From NCBI GenBank assembly GCA_947642555.1, contig CANRSX010000011.1, forward strand, positions 1 to 64,000: DNA of 64,000 bases. Direction: 5' to 3'. Position numbers and translations under genes: made by a program. Origin of the DNA: an uncultured Roseburia sp. (GTDB lineage: Bacteria; Bacillota; Clostridia; Lachnospirales; Lachnospiraceae). Positions 8,628 to 16,793 of the stretch are shown here, piece by piece; the first letter of the stretch is position 1, and each line of letters begins with the position of its first letter. Below the pieces are notes generated by a model. It was not told where the DNA came from and made no database searches. It was given only the letters and a program-made list of their open reading frames with translations.

Positions 8628-9046
8628 CAGCTCCTTTTGACAAACTCTGTGTGGCACTTCGGACAACTGATACAGATCTTTCCTTTTCCCCTCGGCACAC
8701 GAACGGTCTGGCTGCAGCCCGGACATTTAAAATAACGGTGTGTCTTCCGCTCCGCCCAGCGCTTCTTCGCCAGATTCCTTCTGGATGCGCCGCGCGCCAC
8801 CGCCCGGTACCGAAGCTCCAAAAACTTCCGGTTCTCCTCATAGCGCTTTGACGTGTTGCGCGAAAACATCCGGTAGCATCCAAAGATCATCAGCGCAACG
8901 CCGATCCAGTAAAAAAAGGCAAAAAACGGCGACCTGGCGCCAAGCATCGAAATCACAATACAGACCAGCGCGGCAAGGCTGATCGCCCTCGCCAGCTGAT
9001 CCGCCCCGTATCTCCCTGTCATAAATCTCTGCAGCTTTTCTCTCAT
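8627..9046 (-). CDS. Membrane protein with C-terminal zinc ribbon
   Basis: A 139-residue protein starting at the ATG after GGAGG. Two hydrophobic segments (~residues 20-60) are followed by a basic helical region and a zinc ribbon CPGC...CPKC. First gene of the zinc-ribbon/DUF5685/J-domain operon. The arrangement looks like a membrane-tethered platform for a small chaperone module, but that is inference. Confidence 0.75.
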   Translation of the reverse strand: MREKLQRFMTGRYGADQLARAISLAALVCIVISMLGARSPFFAFFYWIGVALMIFGCYRMFSRNTSKRYEENRKFLELRYRAVARGASRRNLAKKRWAERKTHRYFKCPGCSQTVRVPRGKGKICISCPKCHTEFVKRS

Positions 9047-9108
9047 GACAATCCTCCATCCCGTTTTCTTACCGGGATCCCCCGGCATTCCCCTGTTGTT
9101 CTGTGATT

Positions 9109-9137
9109 ATGGTAATCCCTGCGAAATGGACTGTCAA
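9109..9137 (-). promoter_or_regulatory. Promoter of the zinc-ribbon/DUF5685/J-domain operon
   Basis: On the minus strand a perfect TTGACA (9137-9132) and a TACCAT -10 (9114-9109) are 17 bp apart, about 60 bp upstream of the first start codon and downstream of the rnpB terminator. Confidence 0.6.
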
Positions 9138-9168
9138 CCGATCTATCATCTTTTAAGAAATATTTTAG

Positions 9169-9206
9169 AAAAAAGTTCAGCCAGTCGGAAACGTATGGAT
9201 GAACGT
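9169..9206 (-). terminator. Terminator of rnpB
   Basis: After the RNase P RNA the minus strand reads GTTCA ... TGAAC followed by TTTTTT. A 35-bp part (9169-9203) matches 16351-16385 at 33 positions. Confidence 0.6.
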
Positions 9207-9223
9207 AAATATTTATCAGAACG

Positions 9224-9597
9224 GGAACAAGCAGGACGATAAGCCGGGTTATGTCAGGCGGCATGCGCCGCCGAATGGTCATCTGTCTGAGACGACTGTC
9301 GCCAGCCGCCTTTAGCGACCTACCTAAAGCTGGCGGGCCACGTAAACGCTTTGGTTCGGTCTTGCTTCGGATGGGGTTTACATATGCCCTCCCTGTTGCC
9401 AGGAAGGCGGTAGTCTCTTACACTGCCCTTCCAACCTTACCGCACCCGCGACGGATGCGGCGGTACATTTCTGTTGCACTTTCCTTGGAGTCGCCTCCAC
9501 CGGACGTTATCCGGCATCCTGCCCTGTGAAGCCCGGACTTTCCTCAGCCCGTCCGGCTGCCCGGACGGGCCGCGACCATTTGTCCTACTTGTTCACC
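9224..9597 (-). ncRNA. rnpB: RNase P RNA component
   Basis: The catalytic RNA of RNase P, which matures tRNA 5' ends. The conserved 5' element GAGGAAAGTCCGGGCTTC lies near 9545-9528 and the 3' element ACCCGGCTTAT near 9250-9240. The two ends pair as helix P1 (GAACAAGTAGGAC with GTCCTGCTTGTTC). A strong promoter lies just upstream and a terminator follows. Ends are inferred from the P1 helix. Confidence 0.95.
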
Positions 9598-9604
9598 TTT
9601 CCCT

Positions 9605-9633
9605 ACTATACACGAAAACCAGAAAGACGGCAA
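9605..9633 (-). promoter_or_regulatory. rnpB promoter
   Basis: On the minus strand TTGCCG (9633-9628), 17 bp, TATAGT (9610-9605). The predicted start near 9598 fits the P1 helix of the RNA. Confidence 0.75.
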
Positions 9634-9672
9634 CTGTTTTCTGTTCCCGGTCCGCTTACCGCGCTCCTTTTG

Positions 9673-11355
9673 TCATACCTGGAAACAGGATCCGCCGATA
9701 AATTCGCGCAGGATGGAATTTTTCGCGATTCCCTCCCCCGGCATCGGAAGAAAATAATCCAGGAATTTTAAGAGACGCTTCGCCTCCAGATATTCCGGGC
9801 ATTCCTTGTCGATCGCAAACAAAAGCGGCTCCGCGTACATTTTTAACACGGCAAGCTCATAGATTAACGCGGAATTAAACATCACATCCGCCCCCTCCTG
9901 GAACGGGAAAATGTATCGCTCCTCCCCACGGCGGACCGAATCCCACATAGCGATCGTGTCCTTTGCACAGGTACCGCGTGTCCGTGCATCGCGGACAATC
10001 CGGCGGATCATCCGCCCGTCCGTCGTCGGCAGGCAGTTGTGCTCGTCAATATTTAACTGCGTTAACGCACTGATATAAATCCTGAATTTGCTCTCCGCCG
10101 GCAGCGAGTGGGACAGCCGGTCATTCAGCCCGTGGATTCCCTCGATCACCAGGATATCGTCCGGCCCCAGCTGCATGAACCTGCCCTTGTACTCCCGGCG
10201 TCCGGTCTTGAAATTGAAGCTCGGCAGCTCCACGCGCCTCCCGTCGAGCAGCTCGTTCATATCGTGGTTAAACAGCTCCACGTCAAGCGCCTCCAGACAC
10301 TCCAGATCATATTCCCCGTTCTCGTCCCGCGGACACTCATCGCGGTTCACATAATAATCATCCAGCGGGAAGGGATGCGGCTTTAACCCTTTTGCGGACA
10401 GCTGGGTGGACAGCCGGTGGGAAAACGTGGTCTTTCCGGAGGAGGACGGCCCCGCGATCATGACAAATTTTTTGCCCTCCTCCCGAACGATTGCCTCGGC
10501 CACCTCGACGATGCGCGCCTCAAACAGCGCCTCCTGCGTGAGCACTACCTCCTGCATCCGCCCCTGCGCAATCGCATCGTTTAACGCGCCGATCGTATCG
10601 ATATTCTGAAGCCGTCCCCAGTTCCTGGAGCGTTTTAACGCGGCAAACAGCTTGCCGGACGGACAGAATTCATCCACCGTCTTCGCGTCGCTGCCCGGGA
10701 ACAGCAGCACAAAGCCGTCCTCATACTTTGTGACGTCATAATACCTCAGATAGCCGGTCGACGGCGCCATAAACCCATAGAAATAATCCTTGTAGTGATC
10801 CAGCACATAGATATTGACGCGCGAGCTGCGGCGGTAATGGAACAGCTTTTCCTTATCCGTCATGCCGAGCTCGTGGAACAGCGTCACGGCGTCATCCGTA
10901 TGAATACTGCGCTTCTCGATCTCGTGATCCGCCATGACCAGGCGGTACATCTCGCTTTTTAACGCGGAGATCATGTCATCCGACACCGCGATGCGCTCTT
11001 TCCTGTCATCGCTTCGCTGCTCCAGCTCGCAGTAATATCCCTGTGCGATGGAATGCATCACACGCACTGAGATCTGCTCTCTGCCCCACAGATTGAACAC
11101 CGCCTTCTGCATCAGCAGCGTCACGCTCCTCCGGTAGACTCTGCGCCCGGTTTTATCCGCAGTCGTGATGAATTCGAGCTTACCGTCTTTTTCGGCGCAT
11201 TTTCCGAGCTCTCTTAACCGGTTGTTGTATACGACCAGCACGATATCGTCCGGATAACGCTCCTGATACTCCTGTGCAATCGCAAGAAACGTCGTTCCAC
11301 GGGGATATTCGCGCGTCTCCCCCTCAATCGTCAGTCTGATTTTCTCGTCCCCCAT
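9673..11355 (-). CDS. Uridine-kinase-like nucleoside kinase with TGS domain
   Basis: About 560 residues, starting at the ATG after GGAGGGG. Residues ~1-60 are a TGS-like domain; a threonyl-tRNA-synthetase-like second additional domain follows (~60-250). The C-terminal half is a P-loop kinase of the uridine/phosphoribulokinase type with Walker A GPSSSGKTT (~residue 285) and DDYYVNRDE. This architecture is conserved in Clostridia and annotated as nucleoside kinase; its substrate is not certain. It ends the dgt-dnaG-rpoD-trmK cluster. Confidence 0.9.
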   Translation of the reverse strand: MGDEKIRLTIEGETREYPRGTTFLAIAQEYQERYPDDIVLVVYNNRLRELGKCAEKDGKLEFITTADKTGRRVYRRSVTLLMQKAVFNLWGREQISVRVMHSIAQGYYCELEQRSDDRKERIAVSDDMISALKSEMYRLVMADHEIEKRSIHTDDAVTLFHELGMTDKEKLFHYRRSSRVNIYVLDHYKDYFYGFMAPSTGYLRYYDVTKYEDGFVLLFPGSDAKTVDEFCPSGKLFAALKRSRNWGRLQNIDTIGALNDAIAQGRMQEVVLTQEALFEARIVEVAEAIVREEGKKFVMIAGPSSSGKTTFSHRLSTQLSAKGLKPHPFPLDDYYVNRDECPRDENGEYDLECLEALDVELFNHDMNELLDGRRVELPSFNFKTGRREYKGRFMQLGPDDILVIEGIHGLNDRLSHSLPAESKFRIYISALTQLNIDEHNCLPTTDGRMIRRIVRDARTRGTCAKDTIAMWDSVRRGEERYIFPFQEGADVMFNSALIYELAVLKMYAEPLLFAIDKECPEYLEAKRLLKFLDYFLPMPGEGIAKNSILREFIGGSCFQV

Positions 11356-11396
11356 TCGTTCCCCTCCTGTATTCTGCCAGAGGCCGGCCAGAACGT

Positions 11397-12140
11397 TCAC
11401 TCTCCATACAGCTCTGACAGCTTCTGATTTAGCGCCAGCACGTCCTCGACCTCTCTGATCCGCCCGCAGATCTGCTCTGTCTGCCGCTGCGCGCCCAGAT
11501 TCTCCCGTATCTTCTGATATGTATCCCGCTCTTTCCTGGCGTACCGCAGCAGCACCGGATGCCGGTTCTCCGCCAGCAGCGCTCCGTACCGCAGACCGAT
11601 CCGGTCTGACTCCGACAGCCCGCGCAGCGCTTCATCGTTTTGCACTCCGCCTGCTTCCCTGCCATCGCGCACCCGCATCATCGGGTAAAACTTTCCGTCC
11701 TCCTCCACCATCTCCTCCGCGTCCGTGACATATCCGTGCAAAAGCAGATATTCTCTCACGCGGGCGATCTCCGACTGCGGCTGAAGCACGAGCGACGCCT
11801 GCCTGCACACGGCCTCTCCCGCCTCCAGAATATGCATCACAAGTCCGCCTCCCATTCCCGCGATCAGAACCGCATCCGCCTCGCCGGGGCGAATCGCCGC
11901 GACCCCGTCGGAAAGGCGCGTCTGTATGCGTTCCTCCATCCCGTACCGGCGGATATGCTCTCTTGCGCGCTCTAACGGGCCGCGGTTGATATCCGTCGCG
12001 ATCGCGCTTTTGATCCGTTCCCTGCCGCACAGCCAGATCGGCACATAGCCGTGATCCGTGCCGACGTCCGCAAGCACAGACTGCTCTGGCACCAGTCCCG
12101 CCGCCGTCTTAAGGCGTTCTGAGAGCACCGGGAGCATCAT
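11397..12140 (-). CDS. trmK: tRNA (adenine(22)-N1)-methyltransferase
   Basis: A 247-residue Rossmann-fold SAM-dependent methyltransferase that methylates N1 of A22 in tRNA. Motif I is [15 protein letters not shown] (residues ~22-36), followed by [10 protein letters not shown] and the AGMGGGL motif typical of TrmK/YqfN. The ATG overlaps the rpoD stop codon (ATGA), so translation is coupled. Placement directly after rpoD is the usual Firmicutes arrangement. Confidence 0.93.
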   Translation of the reverse strand: MMLPVLSERLKTAAGLVPEQSVLADVGTDHGYVPIWLCGRERIKSAIATDINRGPLERAREHIRRYGMEERIQTRLSDGVAAIRPGEADAVLIAGMGGGLVMHILEAGEAVCRQASLVLQPQSEIARVREYLLLHGYVTDAEEMVEEDGKFYPMMRVRDGREAGGVQNDEALRGLSESDRIGLRYGALLAENRHPVLLRYARKERDTYQKIRENLGAQRQTEQICGRIREVEDVLALNQKLSELYGE

Positions 12141-13360
12141 TCTAGATAATCCTTTAACTTGCGGCTTCTGCTCGGATGGCGGAGCTTCCGGAGCGCCTTT
12201 GCCTCGATCTGCCGGATGCGCTCACGTGTGACGTTAAATTCCCGCCCCACTTCCTCAAGCGTCCGCGCGCGGCCGTCCTCAAGTCCGAACCGCAGCGTCA
12301 GCACCTTCTGCTCCCGCTCGGTCAGCGTCCCTAAGACCTCCTCAAGCTGTTCTCTTAACAGGGTAAAGGTCGCAGCCTCCGCCGGCACCGGCACGTTGTC
12401 GTCCTGGATGAAATCCCCGAGATGGCTGTCTTCCTCCTCGCCGATCGGCGTCTCTAACGATACCGGCTCCTGTGAAATCTTTAAGATCTCCCGCACGCGC
12501 TCCACCGGCATGGACATCTCCGCCGCAATCTCCTCCGGGGAAGGCTCGCGCCCGAGCTCCTGCAGCAGCTGTCTGCTGACGCGGATCAGCTTATTGATCG
12601 TCTCCACCATGTGAACCGGGATGCGGATCGTCCTCGCCTGATCCGCGATCGCGCGCGTGATCGCCTGGCGGATCCACCAGGTCGCGTATGTGGAAAACTT
12701 GTAGCCCTTCCGGTAATCAAACTTTTCCACCGCCTTGATCAGCCCGAGATTTCCCTCCTGAATCAGATCCAGGAAAAGCATTCCGCGCCCCACATAGCGC
12801 TTCGCGATGCTCACCACCAGACGCAGGTTCGCCTCTGCGAGACGCTTTTTCGCGTCCGTATCGCCCAGCTCCATGCGCTTTGCCAGCTCAATCTCCTCGT
12901 CCGCGGAAAGCAGCGGCACCTTGCCGATCTCCTTTAAATACATGCGGACCGGATCCTCGATCGACACGCCGTCCGGAACCGAGAGATCGATCTTTTCCAC
13001 CTCGATCTCATCCTCTTCCTCCACTTCCAGGAGCATATCGTCGTCAACATCGTCATCTGTAATTCGCAGGACGTCGATATTATTGGCCTCGAGAAAATCC
13101 AGGATGCGCTCAAACTGTTCCGCATCCAGCTGCATATCGGAGAAGAAATCGCTGATCTCCTGATACTCCAGCATATTCTTTTTCTTTTTGGCCATGTTAA
13201 GAAGCTCTCTTAACTTTTCCTGAAACTTCTCCTGTGCCTGCCGCGCCGCTTCCTCTTCGGAAACCGCCCCGTCAGCAGTCTTCTCCATTTTTTTGTCCTC
13301 AGCAACCGACTTTTTTTCGAAAATATCGCTGTTTTCGATGTTTTCTTTCTTTTTTGCCAT
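12137..13360 (-). CDS. rpoD: RNA polymerase primary sigma factor
   Basis: Housekeeping sigma-70/SigA of 407 residues. An acidic Lys-rich N-terminal extension and sigma 1.1-like region come first. Region 2 follows ([20 protein letters not shown], then [14 protein letters not shown] for -10 recognition). Region 3 has [15 protein letters not shown]. Region 4 holds the helix-turn-helix [20 protein letters not shown]. All regions are intact. It is cotranscribed with dnaG upstream and trmK downstream. Confidence 0.97.
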   Translation of the reverse strand: MAKKKENIENSDIFEKKSVAEDKKMEKTADGAVSEEEAARQAQEKFQEKLRELLNMAKKKKNMLEYQEISDFFSDMQLDAEQFERILDFLEANNIDVLRITDDDVDDDMLLEVEEEDEIEVEKIDLSVPDGVSIEDPVRMYLKEIGKVPLLSADEEIELAKRMELGDTDAKKRLAEANLRLVVSIAKRYVGRGMLFLDLIQEGNLGLIKAVEKFDYRKGYKFSTYATWWIRQAITRAIADQARTIRIPVHMVETINKLIRVSRQLLQELGREPSPEEIAAEMSMPVERVREILKISQEPVSLETPIGEEEDSHLGDFIQDDNVPVPAEAATFTLLREQLEEVLGTLTEREQKVLTLRFGLEDGRARTLEEVGREFNVTRERIRQIEAKALRKLRHPSRSRKLKDYLE

Positions 13361-13416
13361 CCTGTTTCATCCTCTCATAGTTCGTTACTATTTTGTCCCT
13401 AATCCTTGGTTTTCAT

Positions 13417-15225
13417 TCAATAAGCCGCCCGCTCGAGCTGTTCTAACGCCCGCTTGTCCGCGATCAGCTGCATCATCCCGGCCATGTCGTCCGGGGCAAG
13501 CTCTTTTGACCGGCGGCGGATACTGTTTTCCTTGACGCGCAGCACCGTCTCGCGCACCGCCTTTGCACTGTCGTCTTTTGTCAGCTCCGCGGAAATCCTG
13601 GCGTGAAAAACTGCCGCGATCTCGCGCTGTTCTTCTTCGTTTTCAAACAGGCTGACAATCCCCGCCGGATTTACCGCCCCGTCCGCCTCATACTGACTGA
13701 ACAGGATCTGCGCGGCCCGGCGGTAGAGATCCTCCGTAAAATCCTCCGGCGTGATGTAGTCGCGGATCTTTGCAAACAGCCCGGTATCCTCCGCGAGCCA
13801 GGTGAGCAGCAGCTTCTGCGACTGCTTCATCCCGTCTTCTTTTTTCCGTTTTCTGTCAGACCCGTCCGCACCCTTCCGCACACCGTCCGGCGTCGCCGTC
13901 TCAGAGGGGCTCCTGACTCCTCCGGCAAGTCCCTGCTTCAGTCCGTACCGGTTTACCAGCCTGCGCAGATCGTCCGCGCTGATCCGGTATTTCCCGGCGA
14001 TCGCTTCGATATAATTGTCGCGCTCAAGCTTTTCCGTAAATCCGCAGAGACGCTTTGCCGCCTCCTGGTAAAACGCGGTCTTTCCTTCCGGGTCCTGCAT
14101 ATCGTACTGCTGTTCTAACATCCGTATCTCAAACAGGAAGCTGTTCTCCGCCGCATCGATCCTCTCCTGATACGCATCGGCCCCGAATGCTTTGATAAAT
14201 TCGTCCGGATCCTTGCTCGGCTTCATGCTGATCACCTTTGCCGTGATCCCTGCCTCCTTTAAGATCGGTATCGCGCGCAGTGCCGCCTTCACGCCCGCGC
14301 CGTCGCTGTCGTAGGTTAAATATACCTCCTTCGTATAGCGCTTCAGCAGATTCGCATGCCCTGCGGTCAGCGAAGTGCCGAGCGATGCGACCGCGTTGTC
14401 AAACCCCGCCTGGTGCAGGGCGATCACATCCATGTATCCCTCGCACAAAAGCAGCTGCTGCTTTTTCGTGCTCCGGGCCAGGTGCAGCCCGTAGAGATTG
14501 CGGCTCTTGTCAAAAATTTTCGTCTCCGGCGAATTTAAATATTTCGGCTCGCCCTCTCCCATAACCCGGCCGCCGAAGCCGATCACCTTGCTGTGCACAT
14601 CCATAATCGGAAACATCGCCCGGTTCCAGAATTTATCATATCCGCCCCGGCGCTCGTCGATCGTCACCAGCCCGGTATCTCTTAAGATCTCATCCTCGTA
14701 TCCCTTTGCGCGCAGATAGCGGTACAGATCGTCGCTGTACTGGTCGGAATAGCCCAGCCCGAACTTCTTGATCGTCTCGTCGCCAAGCCCCCGGTCACGG
14801 AAATAGGAAAGCGCCCGCTCCCCCCTTTTATTCCAGAGCATCGCGTAATAATACTTCGCCGCCTCCCGGTTGATCTCAAGAAGCCTGGCGCGCCGCTCCG
14901 CCTCCCGCCGCTGCCCGGCGGAATATTCCTGCTTCGGAAGCGTGACGCCGCTGCGCTCCGCCAGCGCCTCCATCGCTTCCCCGAAGGTAAAATTCTCATA
15001 CTGCATCAGAAAGGTGAAGACGTTTCCTCCCGCCCCGCAGCCAAAGCAGTAGTACATCTGCTTTGCGGGCGTCACGGAAAAGGATCCTGTCTTTTCATTG
15101 TGGAAGGGACAGAGCCCGAAATAGCTGCTGCCCTTTCTCGTGAGGCGCACATACTGGGAAATCACATCGACAATGTCATTTCTCGAACGCACTTCCTCGA
15201 CGATTTCATCCGAATAATACGGCAT
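13417..15225 (-). CDS. dnaG: DNA primase
   Basis: About 602 residues, start ATG at 15225 after AAAGGAGG. It synthesises RNA primers at the replication fork. A CHC2 zinc finger is present (CPFHNEKTGSFSV ... YYCFGCG, ~residues 40-65). The catalytic core and TOPRIM domain carry CEGYMDVIALHQAGF and YDSDGAG. A C-terminal helicase-binding region contains charged helices. Standard length. It lies between the dGTPase-like gene and rpoD, the classic macromolecular-synthesis arrangement. Confidence 0.97.
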   Translation of the reverse strand: MPYYSDEIVEEVRSRNDIVDVISQYVRLTRKGSSYFGLCPFHNEKTGSFSVTPAKQMYYCFGCGAGGNVFTFLMQYENFTFGEAMEALAERSGVTLPKQEYSAGQRREAERRARLLEINREAAKYYYAMLWNKRGERALSYFRDRGLGDETIKKFGLGYSDQYSDDLYRYLRAKGYEDEILRDTGLVTIDERRGGYDKFWNRAMFPIMDVHSKVIGFGGRVMGEGEPKYLNSPETKIFDKSRNLYGLHLARSTKKQQLLLCEGYMDVIALHQAGFDNAVASLGTSLTAGHANLLKRYTKEVYLTYDSDGAGVKAALRAIPILKEAGITAKVISMKPSKDPDEFIKAFGADAYQERIDAAENSFLFEIRMLEQQYDMQDPEGKTAFYQEAAKRLCGFTEKLERDNYIEAIAGKYRISADDLRRLVNRYGLKQGLAGGVRSPSETATPDGVRKGADGSDRKRKKEDGMKQSQKLLLTWLAEDTGLFAKIRDYITPEDFTEDLYRRAAQILFSQYEADGAVNPAGIVSLFENEEEQREIAAVFHARISAELTKDDSAKAVRETVLRVKENSIRRRSKELAPDDMAGMMQLIADKRALEQLERAAY

Positions 15226-15245
15226 CCGCCCGCCTCCTTTCCTCC

Positions 15246-16259
15246 TCAGTAACCGTCCACCTGCCACGCCTGCGGCATGTAGTATTCCGTAAATTTGCTG
15301 ATCGCATACTGATCCGTCATGCCCGCGATATAATCACAGACAATCCGCTCTTCCTTCTCTCCCGCGTCGAGCATGCGCAGATATTTTTCCGGCAGGAGCG
15401 AAAGATGCTCCATATAATAATAGAAGAGGCGCTCGATCATGGCCTTGGCCTTCTCCTCCTCGCCTTTTGCCACCGGATTTTTATACACGTGACGGAACAT
15501 AAACCTGCGCAGCTCAATCATCGCTTCCTCCACCTCAGCCGACATGCAGATCTCGTTTTTTCCCATACTGTTCCTGATGATATTATGTATCAGTGTATTC
15601 AGCCGCTGTCTTGTGGTAAATCCCAGGATCTCCTTTAATTCCCGCGGAATGTCTTCTTCTTTTAACACCTGCGCGCGGATCGCGTCATCAATGTCGTGAT
15701 TGATATAGGCGATCTTGTCGGAGAGACGGACGATCCTGCCCTCTAACGTATGCGGCATCAGACGGAACTGATGATTTAAAATGCCGTCCCTCACCTCCCA
15801 GGTGAGATTTAATCCCCTTCCGTCCTTCTCCAACCGCTCCACCGTGCGGACGCTCTGCTCATTGTGATGAAACCCGTCCGGGCAGAGACGGTTCAGCACA
15901 TATTCTCCGGCATGTCCAAACGGCGTATGCCCCAGGTCATGGCCGAGCGCGATCGCTTCCACCAGATCCTCGTTCAGCCGCAGCGCCTTCGCGATCGTCC
16001 TCGCGTTCTGCGACACCTCCAGCGTATGCGACAGCCTGGTCCGGTAATGATCTCCCTTCGGTGTCAGAAACACCTGTGTCTTGTTCTTCAGTCTGCGGAA
16101 AGCCTTGCTGTGCAGAATCCGGTCCCGGTCTCTCTGGAAGACCGGCCGGATGTCGCACTGCTCCTCAGGCAGATCCCTGCCCTTTGAATCCACGCTGTGC
16201 ATGGCGTAGGGGCTTAGGTTCTCCTGTTCCATCCGCTCGATTTCTTCCCGTATCGACAT
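15246..16259 (-). CDS. dgt: dGTP triphosphohydrolase-like HD protein
   Basis: A 337-residue HD-domain phosphohydrolase. The metal-binding residues are seen in THTLEVSQNARTI-type segments (RLSHTLEVSQ) and in the HDLGHTPFGHAGE motif. Family members hydrolyse dGTP or other dNTPs to the deoxynucleoside and triphosphate, which helps balance nucleotide pools. In Clostridia this shorter form usually precedes dnaG, as here. The substrate is inferred from the family. Confidence 0.9.
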   Translation of the reverse strand: MSIREEIERMEQENLSPYAMHSVDSKGRDLPEEQCDIRPVFQRDRDRILHSKAFRRLKNKTQVFLTPKGDHYRTRLSHTLEVSQNARTIAKALRLNEDLVEAIALGHDLGHTPFGHAGEYVLNRLCPDGFHHNEQSVRTVERLEKDGRGLNLTWEVRDGILNHQFRLMPHTLEGRIVRLSDKIAYINHDIDDAIRAQVLKEEDIPRELKEILGFTTRQRLNTLIHNIIRNSMGKNEICMSAEVEEAMIELRRFMFRHVYKNPVAKGEEEKAKAMIERLFYYYMEHLSLLPEKYLRMLDAGEKEERIVCDYIAGMTDQYAISKFTEYYMPQAWQVDGY

Positions 16260-16350
16260 GTAGTATCCTCTCTTTTACAGCCGGTTACGGCTGCTTATCG
16301 GTTCTATTTATAATATTCCGCAGCCGTGCGATGTTTCCTTTATTTTTTTC

Positions 16351-16423
16351 AAAAAAGTTCAGCCAGTCGGAATCGCATGGATGAAAATCATGCTCGCACG
16401 AATGGGCGTGAGCTGAACTTTTT
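16351..16423. terminator. Long bidirectional terminator-like hairpin
   Basis: Arms AAAAAGTTCAGC (16352-16363) and GCTGAACTTTTT (16412-16423) flank a ~48-nt loop with a smaller inner stem. It lies between the tRNA genes and the dGTPase-like gene. The first 35 bases match the rnpB terminator region at 9169-9203 with two differences. Confidence 0.6.
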
Positions 16424-16434
16424 GTGAGACCACA

Positions 16435-16459
16435 AAAGCCGAACCTATCGGTTCGGCTC
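16435..16459 (-). terminator. Terminator of the tRNA-Leu pair
   Basis: On the minus strand AGCCGAACC-GATA-GGTTCGGCT is followed by TTTTG: a perfect 9-bp stem with a four-base loop, 14 nt after the last tRNA. Confidence 0.8.
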
Positions 16460-16472
16460 TGTATATTCAGAA

Positions 16473-16556
16473 TGCAGGAGATGGGACTTGAACCCACACG
16501 GTATTGCTACCACAGGCACCTGAAGCCTGCGCGTCTGCCTATTCCACCACTCCTGC
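16473..16556 (-). tRNA. tRNA-Leu(CAG)
   Basis: An 84-nt class II tRNA with a long variable arm. The anticodon stem CAGGC/GCCTG encloses loop TTCAGGT, giving anticodon CAG, which reads CUG. The T arm has GGGTTCAAGTCCC. CCA is not encoded. Confidence 0.95.
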
Positions 16557-16586
16557 AGATCTCTCACGAAACAGCTGATCGCTGAA

Positions 16587-16670
16587 TGCGGAAGATGGGA
16601 CTTGAACCCACACGATGTAACCATCACAAGATCCTTAGTCTTGCTCGTCTGCCAGTTCCGACACTTCCGC
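16587..16670 (-). tRNA. tRNA-Leu(AAG)
   Basis: An 84-nt class II tRNA. The anticodon stem CAAGA/TCTTG encloses loop CTAAGGA, so positions 34-36 are AAG. Acceptor stem GCGGAAG/CTTCCGC and T arm GGGTTCAAGTCCC are intact. Most bacteria use GAG for CUU/CUC, so A34 (probably deaminated to inosine by TadA) is uncommon. First gene of the pair. Confidence 0.93.
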
Positions 16671-16700
16671 ATAGCAGCCACTCTTCGTGACGACTTGATC

Positions 16701-16729
16701 AGTATACCAGACAACGCGAATTCTGTCAA
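16701..16729 (-). promoter_or_regulatory. Promoter of the tRNA-Leu pair
   Basis: On the minus strand a perfect TTGACA (16729-16724), 17 bp, TATACT (16706-16701), about 30 bp upstream of the first tRNA. Confidence 0.9.
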
Positions 16730-16793
16730 TATGTTTTTTGATTTTTTTGAAAAAATTGTTATGAATTTGTTATGACCTTTTTACGCCTGTCCG

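Noticed and set aside
16473-16670. tRNA-Leu pair as an integration site for a mobile element
   Set aside because: No integrase, direct repeat of the tRNA 3' end or phage gene is nearby.
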